A stretch of 64,000 nucleotides of DNA. It comes from Stachybotrys elegans. Lineage: Eukaryota > Ascomycota > Sordariomycetes > Hypocreales > Stachybotryaceae. The stretch is taken from positions 1,364,001 through 1,428,000 of the forward strand of contig JAGPNK010000009.1 of NCBI GenBank assembly GCA_020746835.1. The letters are read 5' to 3'. Positions within the stretch are counted from its first letter, which is position 1, and every line of letters starts with the position of its first letter. The notes beneath the pieces were generated by a model. It worked only from the letters and a program-made list of their open reading frames with translations. It was not told the origin of the DNA and did not search any database. Positions 21,976 to 32,615 of the stretch are shown in pieces. The position numbers and the translations under genes are program-made.

Positions 21976-22689
21976 TTATGCGCTGAACAGGGAAGGGCCG
22001 GGGATGGGGTAGCTGGTGAAGGACTCGTACAGGTTGAACAGGACACCGGGGTCAGTGGGGGAGTAGAAAGAGGTGGCAGGGGAGCCAGAGGGGACGGTCG
22101 AGCCGCTGCCAGTCACCTCGATGTTGACGCACTGAGGGTAGAACTGGGCGCCGTTGGCGTTGCCAGCCGAGTGCAGGGCGAGGATCTCGTGGCGGAGGAC
22201 ATACTGGCCCGGGGCGATGGAAGAGGGGATCTCAACGGTCCATGAGTTGCCGTTGGCAACGAGCTCGTCGGCGGCCCAGGTGCCAGGGTTGGAGCCAGAG
22301 ATGAGGCCAGACTCGGCAATCTTGGCGAAGCTCAGCGAGCCGGCGTTGGTGTTGAAGGGAGCAATGTAGTCCAGGACGGGGCCCTTGTGCGACTCGGGCC
22401 AGGTGTCCCACTGGAGGGTCACGGAGCCGCCGGCCGCGACCGTCGCAAAGTTAGTGGCAGCGACGGCCGACTTGTGGCAGGCAATGTCCGAGGTGCTAGC
22501 CGCGTTGGGCTCGACGAAGCCGTTGTCGAGGTTCTGGGCCGACCAGCCGACCGAGTCGGGCGACGTGTTGCCGGGCACGGCGCCGGGGTACTCAACACCG
22601 TCGGCGATGACGAGGCGGACGTGGCCGTGGGCGTTGACCGAGGCGGCAGCGGCCAGGACGGCAAGGACAGCAGAGCGGGTGAAGGCCAT
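21976..22689 (-). CDS. AA9 lytic polysaccharide monooxygenase (formerly GH61)
   Basis: The single exon encodes 237 residues. AA9 enzymes are secreted copper enzymes that cleave cellulose or hemicellulose oxidatively, using O2 or H2O2 and an electron donor. The signal peptide ends at residue 20 (SVNA), exposing His21 as the N-terminal copper ligand. The second brace His is H101 (WPESHKGP) and the axial Tyr is Y184 in AQFYPQC. The second-sphere residues H173 (LALHSAGN) and Q182 are present, and C71 and C187 can form the family disulfide. The C-terminal tail is short, with no CBM1. The start at 22689 fits the signal peptide. A minus-strand TATATAA lies at 22869-22875, about 180 bp upstream. Confidence 0.93.
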   Translation of the reverse strand: MAFTRSAVLAVLAAAASVNAHGHVRLVIADGVEYPGAVPGNTSPDSVGWSAQNLDNGFVEPNAASTSDIACHKSAVAATNFATVAAGGSVTLQWDTWPESHKGPVLDYIAPFNTNAGSLSFAKIAESGLISGSNPGTWAADELVANGNSWTVEIPSSIAPGQYVLRHEILALHSAGNANGAQFYPQCVNIEVTGSGSTVPSGSPATSFYSPTDPGVLFNLYESFTSYPIPGPSLFSA

Positions 22690-22868
22690 TGCGACGGTTG
22701 TTGTTGTTGTGATGACTTGAAGGTCTGTTGGTGAAGTGAAGGGCGGGTTGGAGAAAGAGAGTCAAGGAAGAACTGGGCTTCGACTTGGAGAAGGAGAAGT
22801 GAATGCTGATGCTGATGCTGAGGATGGAGAGAAAGATTTCGTCGACAAGACCGGACGAAGACGACGCA

Positions 22869-22875
22869 TTATATA
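22869..22875 (-). promoter_or_regulatory. TATA box of the AA9 gene
   Basis: TATATAA on the minus strand, about 180 bp before the ATG at 22689. Confidence 0.45.
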
Positions 22876-25802
22876 CCCATCGACACGTCCTCGTTGCCGG
22901 CCGTCACCACACCCTTCCGGCCCGGGCCTCTAGGGTTTAGTGTCCGCATTGCTCGATCCTACTCCTGGCCATGATGCAGTAGTTGGCCAAGGCGAAAAAG
23001 AAAGCAATGGAAGGGCCTGCTCAGCCGCCCTCCTATTTCCCTGCAACATCTCCGTCAAGGCGGTGCCCTCCGTTGAAGCAGTGGACGGTTTGTTTCCCGG
23101 AGAGCCGAAGGGGCGCCCCTCAGCGCCGATCCTTACTATATGACTGCCGGAGGTTGATGCGAAAACCAAGCGGAGCGGGTCGTCGACACAAGAAGCCATT
23201 CACATGGACAAAACGCCAGAGTTTCCAGTATAGATCAGCGTCTGCTGGCTTTACGGTGGAGACCGCCGATCTGGAGAAGCAGACTCCTTTTTCCCTCTCT
23301 TTTTCCCACTCTAGTCATTGCTCGATCCTCCGTGCCTGGTAAATCGGGACCCGATCAGCAGAGGCACAGCGATAGCGTTTCAGCAAGTCGATCCTGCCTT
23401 CCCTCTCTGGACAACGGTTGGCAATGGCATGATCCGAAGATTCTTAACATTCTGTACTAAGTCAGCCTTGGGCGAGCTTCCAATATGCGGCTCAATGCGG
23501 CTCTCCCGCCCATCGTCTGCCGCCGCAGGGACCAGCGGCGTACCTAAGAAGAGACAGAGGGCGCGTATGCCATATGACGACATCCCTCCCATGCCATACA
23601 CTATATATGCAGCCGCCAGTGTTACAGACCACGACCAAGACTGTGGGGGTGTTGGCAGAGTGAGGATTGGGGGAATGCGTGGTGGTCGCCAACCCCTGGT
23701 CATTTCCGGAGCCACGTCCTCCGTTTGGCCCCCGATGAAACAACAACGACATGTGTCTACCATAACCCATCAGGTAGAGGTGGCGCTCATAGTACCCAGG
23801 TGGCTCGGCACATGGGCGATGGGCACGGGATTGGGTTCCGCCTTCGTGCCTTGCGAACGCGTAGGCTTCATCCCCGAGCCAAGGTCTGCCAAGATGAAGC
23901 CCATATTCAAGGGCCTACGGGAAGGCGGTATACTCCTTCTCAACGAGTAATTTCGGAGCGCAGTACTGCCGCCCAAACCCTCGCAAAGGGCAGTCGATCG
24001 ACGACACGTCATTGCGAGGTGGCAGCGTGAAAATTCGCGCTATTATGGGAAGCTTGGTTGCAAAGCTAATATCCAGGCAAGCTGGGAATAGCATGATAAT
24101 GCACATCCATGCAACCTTGTCCACTCCCGCTGGTGGCAGCCGTCACGTTGGGGCCATTGAGTAGCATCGGCGGCTCGCTTTCGGCCTAATAGACCGTCCA
24201 CCTCGTGGCCTTGTTGACTGGGTGGCGCCAGATAGCCTGCAAGCAATATAACGATGCGTGATATCCCGCTAGACTGACATCATCCAGCATAATGACAGGC
24301 TGCTTGCGACGCGGTCTTGAAGTTGCAGTGCAGAGACGCGCGCGCGCTTTAACGACATGGCACGAATCCATACGTCGTCATCCTGTCCTCCTCTAACGTC
24401 TTCCAAAGTCGCATCACGGCCGTGGCATGTTGGTGTTGAGGCCGTGGAGGTGCTCACGGCATCCACCGCCGTGATGTGCGTTCGGGCCGAATCACGTTGT
24501 CGTGGAGCATTGCGCGATCGAAGATCCGAATGGTGATGAGCCAAATCTTGGTGCAAATCACCAGGCCATCGGCCATATACGGTGCGAGATGCGCATCAAC
24601 GGGCTGCGCGCGCTGGTGAGTGGCGAAATGGCTTCCACGTAGAGACATGGGAAAATACGTCCGCGAGTCGAAGGTAGGGCACTAACGCTGGCGATCCGGC
24701 TCGCAAGCAGAAAGCTCCGTACGCCAGGTCTTCATCGAGCTCGTCCGACAAATTTGGGTCGAGATGGGCGTGATCGGCAAAAGCCCAGGACTGCTGTTTC
24801 TATTCGCGCTTGGCGGGTGGCTTCGCAGCTGCCTGTTCGTGAAGCTTTGGAAAGGAGATTCGGGACAGTGTCCGATGTCTGATCGACAAAGAGCCGTCGG
24901 GGGGATGGCCGCGGGTTTTCAGGTCATCGCAAGCGCCGAGCATGGATGAGATGGGCCACCAGGTGGGTTAGGGGAGGTAAGCAGGCGTGTATATATCGAG
25001 CAGTTTGCAGTGCGAGTCGATGCGTGCCTTGGTGACATGAGGTGGGCACTTCAACGGCGTGGCACGGTGTCTGACGTCTAGACAAACGTTAGCCGTAGTC
25101 AGACAAATACCGTGAGATGGCCCAGTCATGGGCACTGCCATCCCATGTGCCACGGTCCCAACCAACGCCTCCACTGGCAAGCAATGCCCTCCACGGAAAT
25201 AGACTCCCCACCACAACAAACAAACCCAAACCCAACAGTTGGATTGAACGTACCGTACCAAACCGATTGTGACTGTCGAGGGTCAGTGCCCACTTCGTGC
25301 CACGGCCATCAGCCCATCCCCGGATTTCTGAGAAGCGAGAGCCAAAAATAGCACCATCCCCAGGAATCCCCAGAGCGGAACAGAATACCAGTAGAATAGA
25401 GACGTGTTGGGGTTGAATTCTGAGCATCAAGAATTCAATATTCGCTGCATCGCGCATCGTCTTCATTCCACCGTCGCAGGCGCCCTTGGGGGAATCCCTC
25501 CTTCCCCTCGCACGTGCCAAATTCGATGTCTGAGGCTGCCAAGTCTGCATGCCAGTCATGTTCCATCTTCCCCCCTGAGACTGCGCACGTGACCGCCGCG
25601 CTGATCCTAGGAGCCAAGAATCCCAAAACACCACGAGAATAGGAGTTTGGAAGCATCACCAACGGCCACGATCACGGCTGTCCATCTTTAACCTTTCTTG
25701 CACGTGTCAATTGCTGCGCTGTTCCTTCGTTTTTGACAGATATTTTGAGCTTGCTGCCTGTGTTGTAATACTTTCGTCTTATCACCCTCTCGTCCCGCCA
25801 AG
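22876..25802. other. Long intergenic region, no recognised gene
   Basis: About 2.9 kb between the divergent LPMO and Mpv17-like genes. Several frames of 100-210 codons are open (for example 23318-23950 on +, 25089-25634 on -), but their composition is irregular, no motif is recognisable and opposing frames overlap, so none is called. I saw no repeat or RNA gene. Confidence 0.45.
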
Positions 25803-26627
25803 ATGCCTTCGCCAATGATGTCTGCAACGATGCAGGCTGCCGCCCTGTCGACTGCGTCCAACTTTTGCGCGCAGTTCATTGAGGCGTATCAGGAGCAGGT
25901 GAGTAGGAAGTCTGAGCGATGAATTGCTCTATCTCTGTGGCTCCCGTGTGAGCTAAGCTGCCCATGCGCGGTCAGCTTGGACCTCATTAGATGCACACAT
26001 GCCACCCATGCTTCTCCCGCTAATCGTCTTCCAGCGTGCGTTCTCTCTGGACTTGATCCAGATGTTCCGCTTCGTGGCCATGACATTCATGTCGGCGCCG
26101 CCCAACTACATGTGGCAGCAGTACCTGGAGCGCACGTTCCCAGCCTACCCACCGCCCTCGCAGGCCGCCGAGATCCAGCAGCGCGACGTGGAGCTCAAGG
26201 CCATGGAGGAGGCCTCGCACGCCTCCACCGGCGAGGCGCCCGTTGCTCCTCCTGCGGCCGCCCAGCCCGCCTTCAGCCTGCGCAACACGCTGACCAAGTG
26301 GTTCATTGACTGCATCACCATGGGCGCCATTATGAACACGATTGCCTTTCTCGTTCTCATGGGCATCATGAAGGGCCAGCCTACCAGCCAGATCTGGAGC
26401 AACATTCAAACCGTACATGACCCACACACATCTCACCCTTCCTGCCTATACAAGACTGACCGAACCATTAGGAGACGATTCCCATCATCGTGGCGGGCTA
26501 CAAGATCTGGCCCATCGCATCCATCATCAGCTTCAGCTTCATCCCCGTCAACCGCCGCATCGTCTTTCTCAGTTTCGTCGGTCTCATCTGGGGCATCTAC
26601 ATGAGTCTGGTGGCCGCAAGAGTGTGA
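25803..26627 (+). CDS. Mpv17/PMP22 family integral membrane protein
   Basis: Three exons, 25803-25898, 26035-26412 and 26472-26627, with introns of 136 and 59 bp, both phase 0, give 209 residues. The family signature is seen as FSLDLIQMFRFVAMTFMSAPPNYMWQQYLERTFP after the first junction. The C-terminal exon encodes IWPIASIISFSFIPVNRRIVFLSFVGLIWGIYMS, the usual 'WP..Q..NF..VP...R' end. About four membrane helices are expected. Members sit in the mitochondrial inner membrane or in peroxisomes and affect membrane permeability, mostly without a defined substrate. An Ala/Pro-rich insert of about 30 residues (EASHASTGEAPVAPPAAAQP) between helices is unusual in length. The start at 25803 is the first ATG in good context. 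Confidence 0.88.
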
Positions 26628-26821
26628 AGAAAGTATCTAAATCTCAACACGCAGGGCTGTGAGACGGGCCATGTACCAATTTACTACTTTTGTAACTGGA
26701 ATAGGGACACAGGAATAATCATCGGAAATTCATTCATCATCAACCAGACACATGACTCCTCCTTTTTCTCGTGACCAACATTATTGATGCATACTGCAGA
26801 CTGCAGAAAGGGATGGGCGAG

Positions 26822-28474
26822 TTACCTCCTCTGGTAAACCTTCCGCCCTTCAAACCACGTCTCCTCCACCACACCCTCCATCAGCTTCTCCGGCGTCAAG
26901 TCGACGCGGCACACGACAAAGTCAGCCTTCATGCCCGCGCGCAGACTCCCTGTCCACTTGTCGGCGAAGCACGAGTACGCAGAGCCATGCGTGGCCGCCG
27001 CCACGGCCTGGCAGGCCGTCAGGGCAAAGTGCGGGTTCACGACCGTCTCGAGCTCGGGCTCGCGGTACGACCGCCGCGTCGTCGCCACGTACAGGTTCGG
27101 CAGCGGCATGTGCGGCGCCGTGGGCGCGTCGGAGCCCAGTGCCAGCGGCGCGCCGGCGTCGGCGAACTCGCGGTAGGCAAAGGCGCGGCCGCAGCGCCCC
27201 TCGCCCAGGAGCCGCGGCCATGCGCGGAGGATGGCCGGGTCGGCGTGGACGGGCTGGATCGACGCCGTGATGCCCAGCTTGCCCAGCCTCTGCGCATCCT
27301 CGGCCGAGGCGAGCTCCAGGTGCTCGATGCGCGGCCGCCTGCTCCGGTCCGTATTCTTCTCCAGGACGTCGACGGCCATGGTGATGGTCCGGTCGCCAAT
27401 CGCATGCAGCGCCACCTGCAAGCCCGCCGCGTGCGCCCGAGCCACGAGACCATGCAGAACCTCCTCCTTCCAGATGGTGTCCGGGTTCTCGCCATTCGAG
27501 TACGGCTCCTTGAGCGACGCCGTGCACGCATCTACGATGCCGTCGCAGATGACCTTGACGCCCACGATGCGGCAGTCGGGCGACGACTCGGCGTTGTAGG
27601 CGCGCGCCAGCTCCGCCGCGCGGTCGACCTGCGCGAGCACGCCCTCGAGCGACTCCTCGGGCTTCATCAGCCAGTACGCGGCCACCCGCATGTTCTGCAG
27701 CGCGCCGTGGTCTTGGCGCACGGCCAGGAGCGGCTCCCAGATGGTGTCGTCCATGGCCATGTCGATGAGGCCTGTGTACCCGACGGCGTTGAAGGCCTCA
27801 AAGGCAGCCGTGATGGCCGCCTTCTTCTCCTCCATGGAGGCGACGCGCGCGACAAACGGCCAGATGATCTGGAAGACGGCGCTCTCGTTGAACACGCCGT
27901 TGGGCCTGCCGGCCGCGTCCCGCTGCATCGTGCCGCCGTCAGGGTCGGGCATGTCGTCCGCAAGCTCCATGACGCGGCGGACCTCGTCCAGGCCCGCCGT
28001 GTTACACCACGTCGAGTGCAGGTCCTTTGTGTCGACAAAGATGGGCCGCGGGTCCAGGTCGTCGAGCGTGCTGGCGTCGACGCCGGCGGGCGTCATGGAG
28101 TGCATCCAGCCGCGGCACATGATGCGTGGGACCTCTGGGTGAGCGGCCGCATACGTCTTGATGGCCTCGCGGATGTCCTCCAGGCTCTTGCAGGCGTCGA
28201 GGCTGACCTTGGTGAGGGACTGGCCTAGGAGGAGCAGATGCACGTGGCCGTCGACGAAGCCAGGTAGCACGGCATGGCCTCCCAGGTCCTGCACCACGGC
28301 GCCATCGGCCTTGGCCTGCTGCACGGTCGCATTGTCGTGCGAACCGACGTGCTGGATGATGCCGTCCTTGACGACGAGGCAGTCTGCAAACTGGGGCGCT
28401 TCACCACCGTCGGGTGCCGGCGAGGACTGGAAGATGCGTCCGTTGTGCAGAATGGTGGTTCCCTGGGCCGCCAT
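26822..28474 (-). CDS. Amidohydrolase, YtcJ-like (Amidohydro_3)
   Basis: The single exon encodes 550 residues, a typical length. The protein begins with the N-terminal beta-sandwich (ILHNGRIFQ, LVVKDGIIQHVG) and continues with the metal-binding HxH in GFVDGHVHLLLLG (H77, H79). Further metal and catalytic residues are visible in LHAIGDRT, RIEHLELA and LGSDAPTAP. The C-terminus returns to the sandwich (GSLRAGMKADFVVCRVDL). Members hydrolyse amide bonds of small N-acyl or formamide substrates in the cytosol; the substrate here cannot be told. No signal peptide is present. Only 194 bp separate it from the Mpv17 gene with which it converges. The GC-rich exon also leaves a long open frame on the opposite strand, which is a shadow. 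Confidence 0.9.
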   Translation of the reverse strand: MAAQGTTILHNGRIFQSSPAPDGGEAPQFADCLVVKDGIIQHVGSHDNATVQQAKADGAVVQDLGGHAVLPGFVDGHVHLLLLGQSLTKVSLDACKSLEDIREAIKTYAAAHPEVPRIMCRGWMHSMTPAGVDASTLDDLDPRPIFVDTKDLHSTWCNTAGLDEVRRVMELADDMPDPDGGTMQRDAAGRPNGVFNESAVFQIIWPFVARVASMEEKKAAITAAFEAFNAVGYTGLIDMAMDDTIWEPLLAVRQDHGALQNMRVAAYWLMKPEESLEGVLAQVDRAAELARAYNAESSPDCRIVGVKVICDGIVDACTASLKEPYSNGENPDTIWKEEVLHGLVARAHAAGLQVALHAIGDRTITMAVDVLEKNTDRSRRPRIEHLELASAEDAQRLGKLGITASIQPVHADPAILRAWPRLLGEGRCGRAFAYREFADAGAPLALGSDAPTAPHMPLPNLYVATTRRSYREPELETVVNPHFALTACQAVAAATHGSAYSCFADKWTGSLRAGMKADFVVCRVDLTPEKLMEGVVEETWFEGRKVYQRR

Positions 28475-30605
28475 CTCGGGACCTGGCGCAGTGCTGTCTT
28501 TCTTTCTTACTTTTTTTATTTTACTTTGCCTTGTTTCTTTTTTCTTCTTCGTCTTCTTCTTGCCTACAAGGAACCTTGAATCAACGATTGGGCATCCACT
28601 ACAAGCCTCATTCCCCCTTCTTGACAGTCTGAACGACTCGCCGTCAGTGGGTCAAGCGGGGATGGCCGAGTGCGATAACGGAGCACCATCGCCCATTTGT
28701 CTGGTTCGAGCGACATAAGGTTCCCCTTATTTTAGAAGGTGGAGGAGATGTTCTTTCGTTATCAATCTACGGGGGTTTAGTTGGTGCGTTGTGGAGTTTA
28801 GTCGAACGTCGTGTAAGGAATCGCACGACAGCTTCAACGGGCGGCATCACCAAACCCCCCCTCGAAAATCAGCCTCACCCTCTATGCGTCAGATCTCGGG
28901 GGAAAGAAAATCTAGAGCGATCTGACCGCTTGATTGCTTATCCTGGAATACGTTTCGTTTATGCAATCCGTTTCAGCCACGGCAGGCAGGCAAGTCTGTC
29001 GTGTCACCAGCAGCCTCCCGACATCCGTGTAATAGCTGTCGGCACCCTCTGCCCCCGGACACACCGCTCCCATCACGCTCCTCGCGTCGACGCGATTCCT
29101 TCACATTCTCATGCTGCCATAGATCGGGCCAATGAATGCTCGCAAGACCGACGGGACGGCCGCAGTCATCGCTGATCGGGAAGCAAACATTTCTTAGTTG
29201 CTTATGATCGGCACAGCTGACCTCAATGTTTGTCCCCCTTTCCCTCGCCTCGCTTCTTCCCTCTGATTCTATTAATGTCTAGATCCGGTATAGTAAGAAG
29301 ACAAGATCGCAGCTGGACATCAGGCTGCGGATGGTGGCGCTTTCTGATCGCCCCTGGGTATACGGGTATGCCTCTCGCCTCACGATGCAGCGATCGAGGC
29401 CTTGGCAAAACAAGACATGGTAATGGACTCATACATCATCTTACTCAAACCTCTGCTGTCTTTCTCTGGTGGCGTATGTTTTATCGGACTTTCCGGGTTG
29501 GGAATGACTTACGAATGGAAGCAAATCCCAAGTCCGCCCTCGAGATCCGCATCCTCCCTCCCCCCCTCCCTCTCTCCGCCCCCAAACGCACATCGTGAAA
29601 CAGGAAATCATGTATGTACTTTGCTCACTTCCCTCTTCTCTCTCTCATGCTCACTTGTCCAAGAACGGCATCAGGTCTCACAGCTCCTCGGCCAATCGGT
29701 GACATAAATTGACCGCTTGCCACCACCACTTGAAGCAAACAAACCTCAGCCGCAGTGCCAACCTCCGCCCACGATTGCAGAAGAAGTAAAAAAGAGGGCG
29801 GCCACATCATCAAGGAGGGGGGGGCGGTCTGGCCTCGTCCTGCAACCCCGCTCCAGAGACAAGCAATGGGCGAGAGCTTTGCGGTGTCAAGGTGTCATTC
29901 ATTATACAGCTTGCCGTTGTATCGCGCCCTCAGCCTGCAAGTTTGCTTGGCCAAGCAGACAAACATCAAGCCACAGTAATTATCCTCCACTCTCGCCCAA
30001 TGAACTGCCTGTCTGCCCGACGATCATGGTTGAAAGCAGTTTAGTACATGCAGAGCGGCAGCCCTCTGCGGTGTATCCGGCTGCCAGGATCTCGTCCTCC
30101 CGCAACCCCGGCCTCCCGCGTCTCGCCCTACTTGTACTTGGATGCCCGTGCGGCAGAGGGAGCCTCAGTGTCAGCACTTAGGCCAGAAGTACCGCTGCTC
30201 GTTATCTAGGCCAGCTTTGTGGCTTGCTTGCTCGCTCCATCAGGCTCATCCCTTGTGATTGGCTCCTCGCGCACAGCTTGGATCATCACTCTCACTCCCT
30301 CTCTCTGTCTCTCTCTGCCTGCCGGATGCTGCTGGAATTGCTTTTTTGGCTTCACAATCATGTTAGCATGCTGCATTAGCCTGGTCCAGCCAGTTCAAGC
30401 TGAAAATGGTGCCTCCAAAACTACTATATGAAGACCGCCGACGTTCCCTGATGTTTCGGTTCTCTTGCTGGACGAGCAGGTCATCCGCCTTCGCCTTCCT
30501 CTCTCCATCTCCATCTCCATCTTCGTCTCCCAGCCGTTCTTCTACTTCAGCTAGAGCTCTACGCTCCCTTGAGTGATCACAGTCCCTCTCTTGTCAACTT
30601 CAGGA
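28475..30605. other. Long intergenic region
   Basis: About 2.1 kb between divergent genes. It holds a CT-rich leader near 28500-28560 and a degenerate tRNA-like segment at about 28658-28727 (see findings). CT-rich sequence precedes the gene at 30606, with a CCATCT repeat near 30504-30524. No protein gene is recognised. Confidence 0.45.
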
Positions 30606-31837
30606 ATGTCTGAACCACCAAGACTACCTTCTTTCAAAGCCATTGATGATACGGTTGACTATTGGGAGTTCCATCATCGCCCCATTGAACAAGATGGCAT
30701 GCAACCCACCGCTCACCCAAATGCTTCTCTGAGCCATTACAGGATGGATGGAAGCAGGATTAGGTCCTACACCGAGCCACAGCATCCAGCAAGTAAGTAG
30801 CCGAGTCCCGCCTGTACTCTTAGCGGCAGCTTCTTACCATTCATGATAGTCACTTCGTATAACCACACGTCCCCCGATCGCTATGTTTGTACCAAGATTC
30901 TAATATTCCTGACATGGCCATTAACTCTGGACAGCCACACGCTTTGGGGCGGCAGGATTCCTTCACCAACATTCCCTCTAGCTTCCGGACTACTCGAAGA
31001 GAGGATCGCTATTATGCCGCCGAGCCAGATGAGGGGCTGTTCCCTTATCAATCAGGAGGGCTCCCAGACCCGCGGCCTATCCCGGGCATCCCGGATCGGC
31101 CCGAAGGCCGGCTGGCTATAAGCAGGACGTTCCATCACGGACGCTTCTCTTCCAACTCGGAGCAGTCCATGGAACAAGCCCGCGTCGCACAGGGTCGTCC
31201 AGACATCAACCCCTATGTGCAGCAGCCTCGGTCTGTCCCGAGCCCCCAGGGAGGCCCTGTCCAGCCAATCCGCCCTCCTGTTCCGCAGCCTGTCGATCAG
31301 CCATTCCTCGTCCCAAGCCCACAGCCCGACCTGACCATGCCAGGTCAGCATCCCCCCAACCCCGCCCCCCGTGACCTGTCCTCCCTCCGCTTTACCCTGG
31401 CCCATCTCATGTTTCTGAGCCAGCTGTCCTCGGAGAACGAGATCAACCAGCGGCCCTTCATCGACATTATCCAGCACCACCCGCCAAAGCCCAAACGGGG
31501 TTCCCGCCGGGTCCCCAGGCTCCAGACGGACCCGGCTTCGAGCAGGAACATCCCGCAGCGCAGACGCCTAGCCCCCATGACTACAGAGGCGACCAACGCG
31601 ATGGCTGAAGCCAACGAACAGCAACAGAAGAGGGCCCGACTCAGCAGCGACTCGGATGAGGACCGGGACAGTGAGAGCCCCCCGGCGTCGCGTGTTCGGA
31701 CCCGGACCCCTCTTTCTTTTGATATGGATAGCAGCGAATCCGCCACCAGCCCGGTCGATAACTTCCAGAGTCCCCCTAGACGCACACGCAATCGCCCGTC
31801 CACCCGTGGCTTGGTCCATCGCAAGGACGCAAACTAG
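30606..31837 (+). CDS. Disordered, proline-rich protein of unknown function
   Basis: Exons 30606-30792 and 30897-31837 are joined by a 104-bp phase-1 intron (GTAAGT donor, CCAAG acceptor) to give 375 residues. The first exon carries a short ordered segment (SFKAIDDTVDYWEFHH). The middle is rich in Pro and Gln (about 155-230), and a probable helix follows (SSLRFTLAHLMFLSQLSSENEINQRPFIDIIQ). The C-terminus has basic clusters like nuclear localisation signals (KPKRGSRRVPR, QRRRLAP) and Ser-Asp-Glu phosphosite-like stretches (SSDSDEDRDSE). No known domain is recognised. A nuclear regulatory protein is possible by composition only. The helix may be the conserved core. Confidence 0.65.
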
Positions 31838-32615
31838 ATTGAAGAAGCACGAGACTCAGGTTCTGTTCTGTGCCTACCTCTTCATAAGTCAAAGCAGCAT
31901 ACTGACGTCTCATAGTCAAGCCTGAGCAATACGAGCAGCCCTCCCTCCAACTCGCTACGTTGATCTTGGCTCCATCGTCGAGCTCCTGTCTGGCTGGTCA
32001 GGTCGGACACTCGGCGCGGTCGATGCAATGCTGTTTACATTGAGCAGGCTCATCCCTGGACTAGCTGGGGCTGCCTGATGGGACTGCTTGGATGACTTAT
32101 GAAGAAATACTCAGTTCAAAATACTTTGCTTGTCTTTCGAAGAGAAAAAGGAAAAGAAGATGGAAAAAAATGAGGAAGGGTCAGCTGCAAGGGGAAGAAC
32201 ATGTATGTCGCAAATCAACTAAATCATTGCCTTTTAACACCGTACTTCCCGACGCCCATATGCCGCAATCCTCCTTCGTCAACTCGTTTCTCCACAGCCG
32301 TCGGCGTATCCTCGTACTTGGCATTCGCATGCGTGGTAAGTCACGGATGTGCCAACTGGATCTGAGCTGGAAGAGGGACAGAGGCTTCCTCCCAGCAATA
32401 TCAGCACTATCTACACACTTGACAGATCCTGCCGCCAGCCCCTTGTAGCCGATGCCGCATTGCGGCTCCAAACAGCATGTCAGTAGATCATCTCAGTTCC
32501 ATGATCACGTCCAACAAAAAGAAAAGAAAAGAAAAGAAAAAAAAACATCATCCCAAGCACCCAAAGTCAAGAAGACACCAGAACTCCATCCTCCCTGCCC
32601 ACCATACTTGCCCGC
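31838..32615. other. Intergenic, convergent
   Basis: These 778 bp contain an A/G-rich tract around 32517-32548 (AAAAG repeats). No gene is recognised. Confidence 0.5.

Noticed and set aside
23318..23950. 210-codon + frame upstream of the LPMO gene
   Set aside because: Irregular composition, no motif, no nearby splice partners.
26771..28228. 485-codon + frame opposite the amidohydrolase
   Set aside because: Arg/Val/His-rich shadow of a GC-rich exon with all catalytic motifs on the minus strand.
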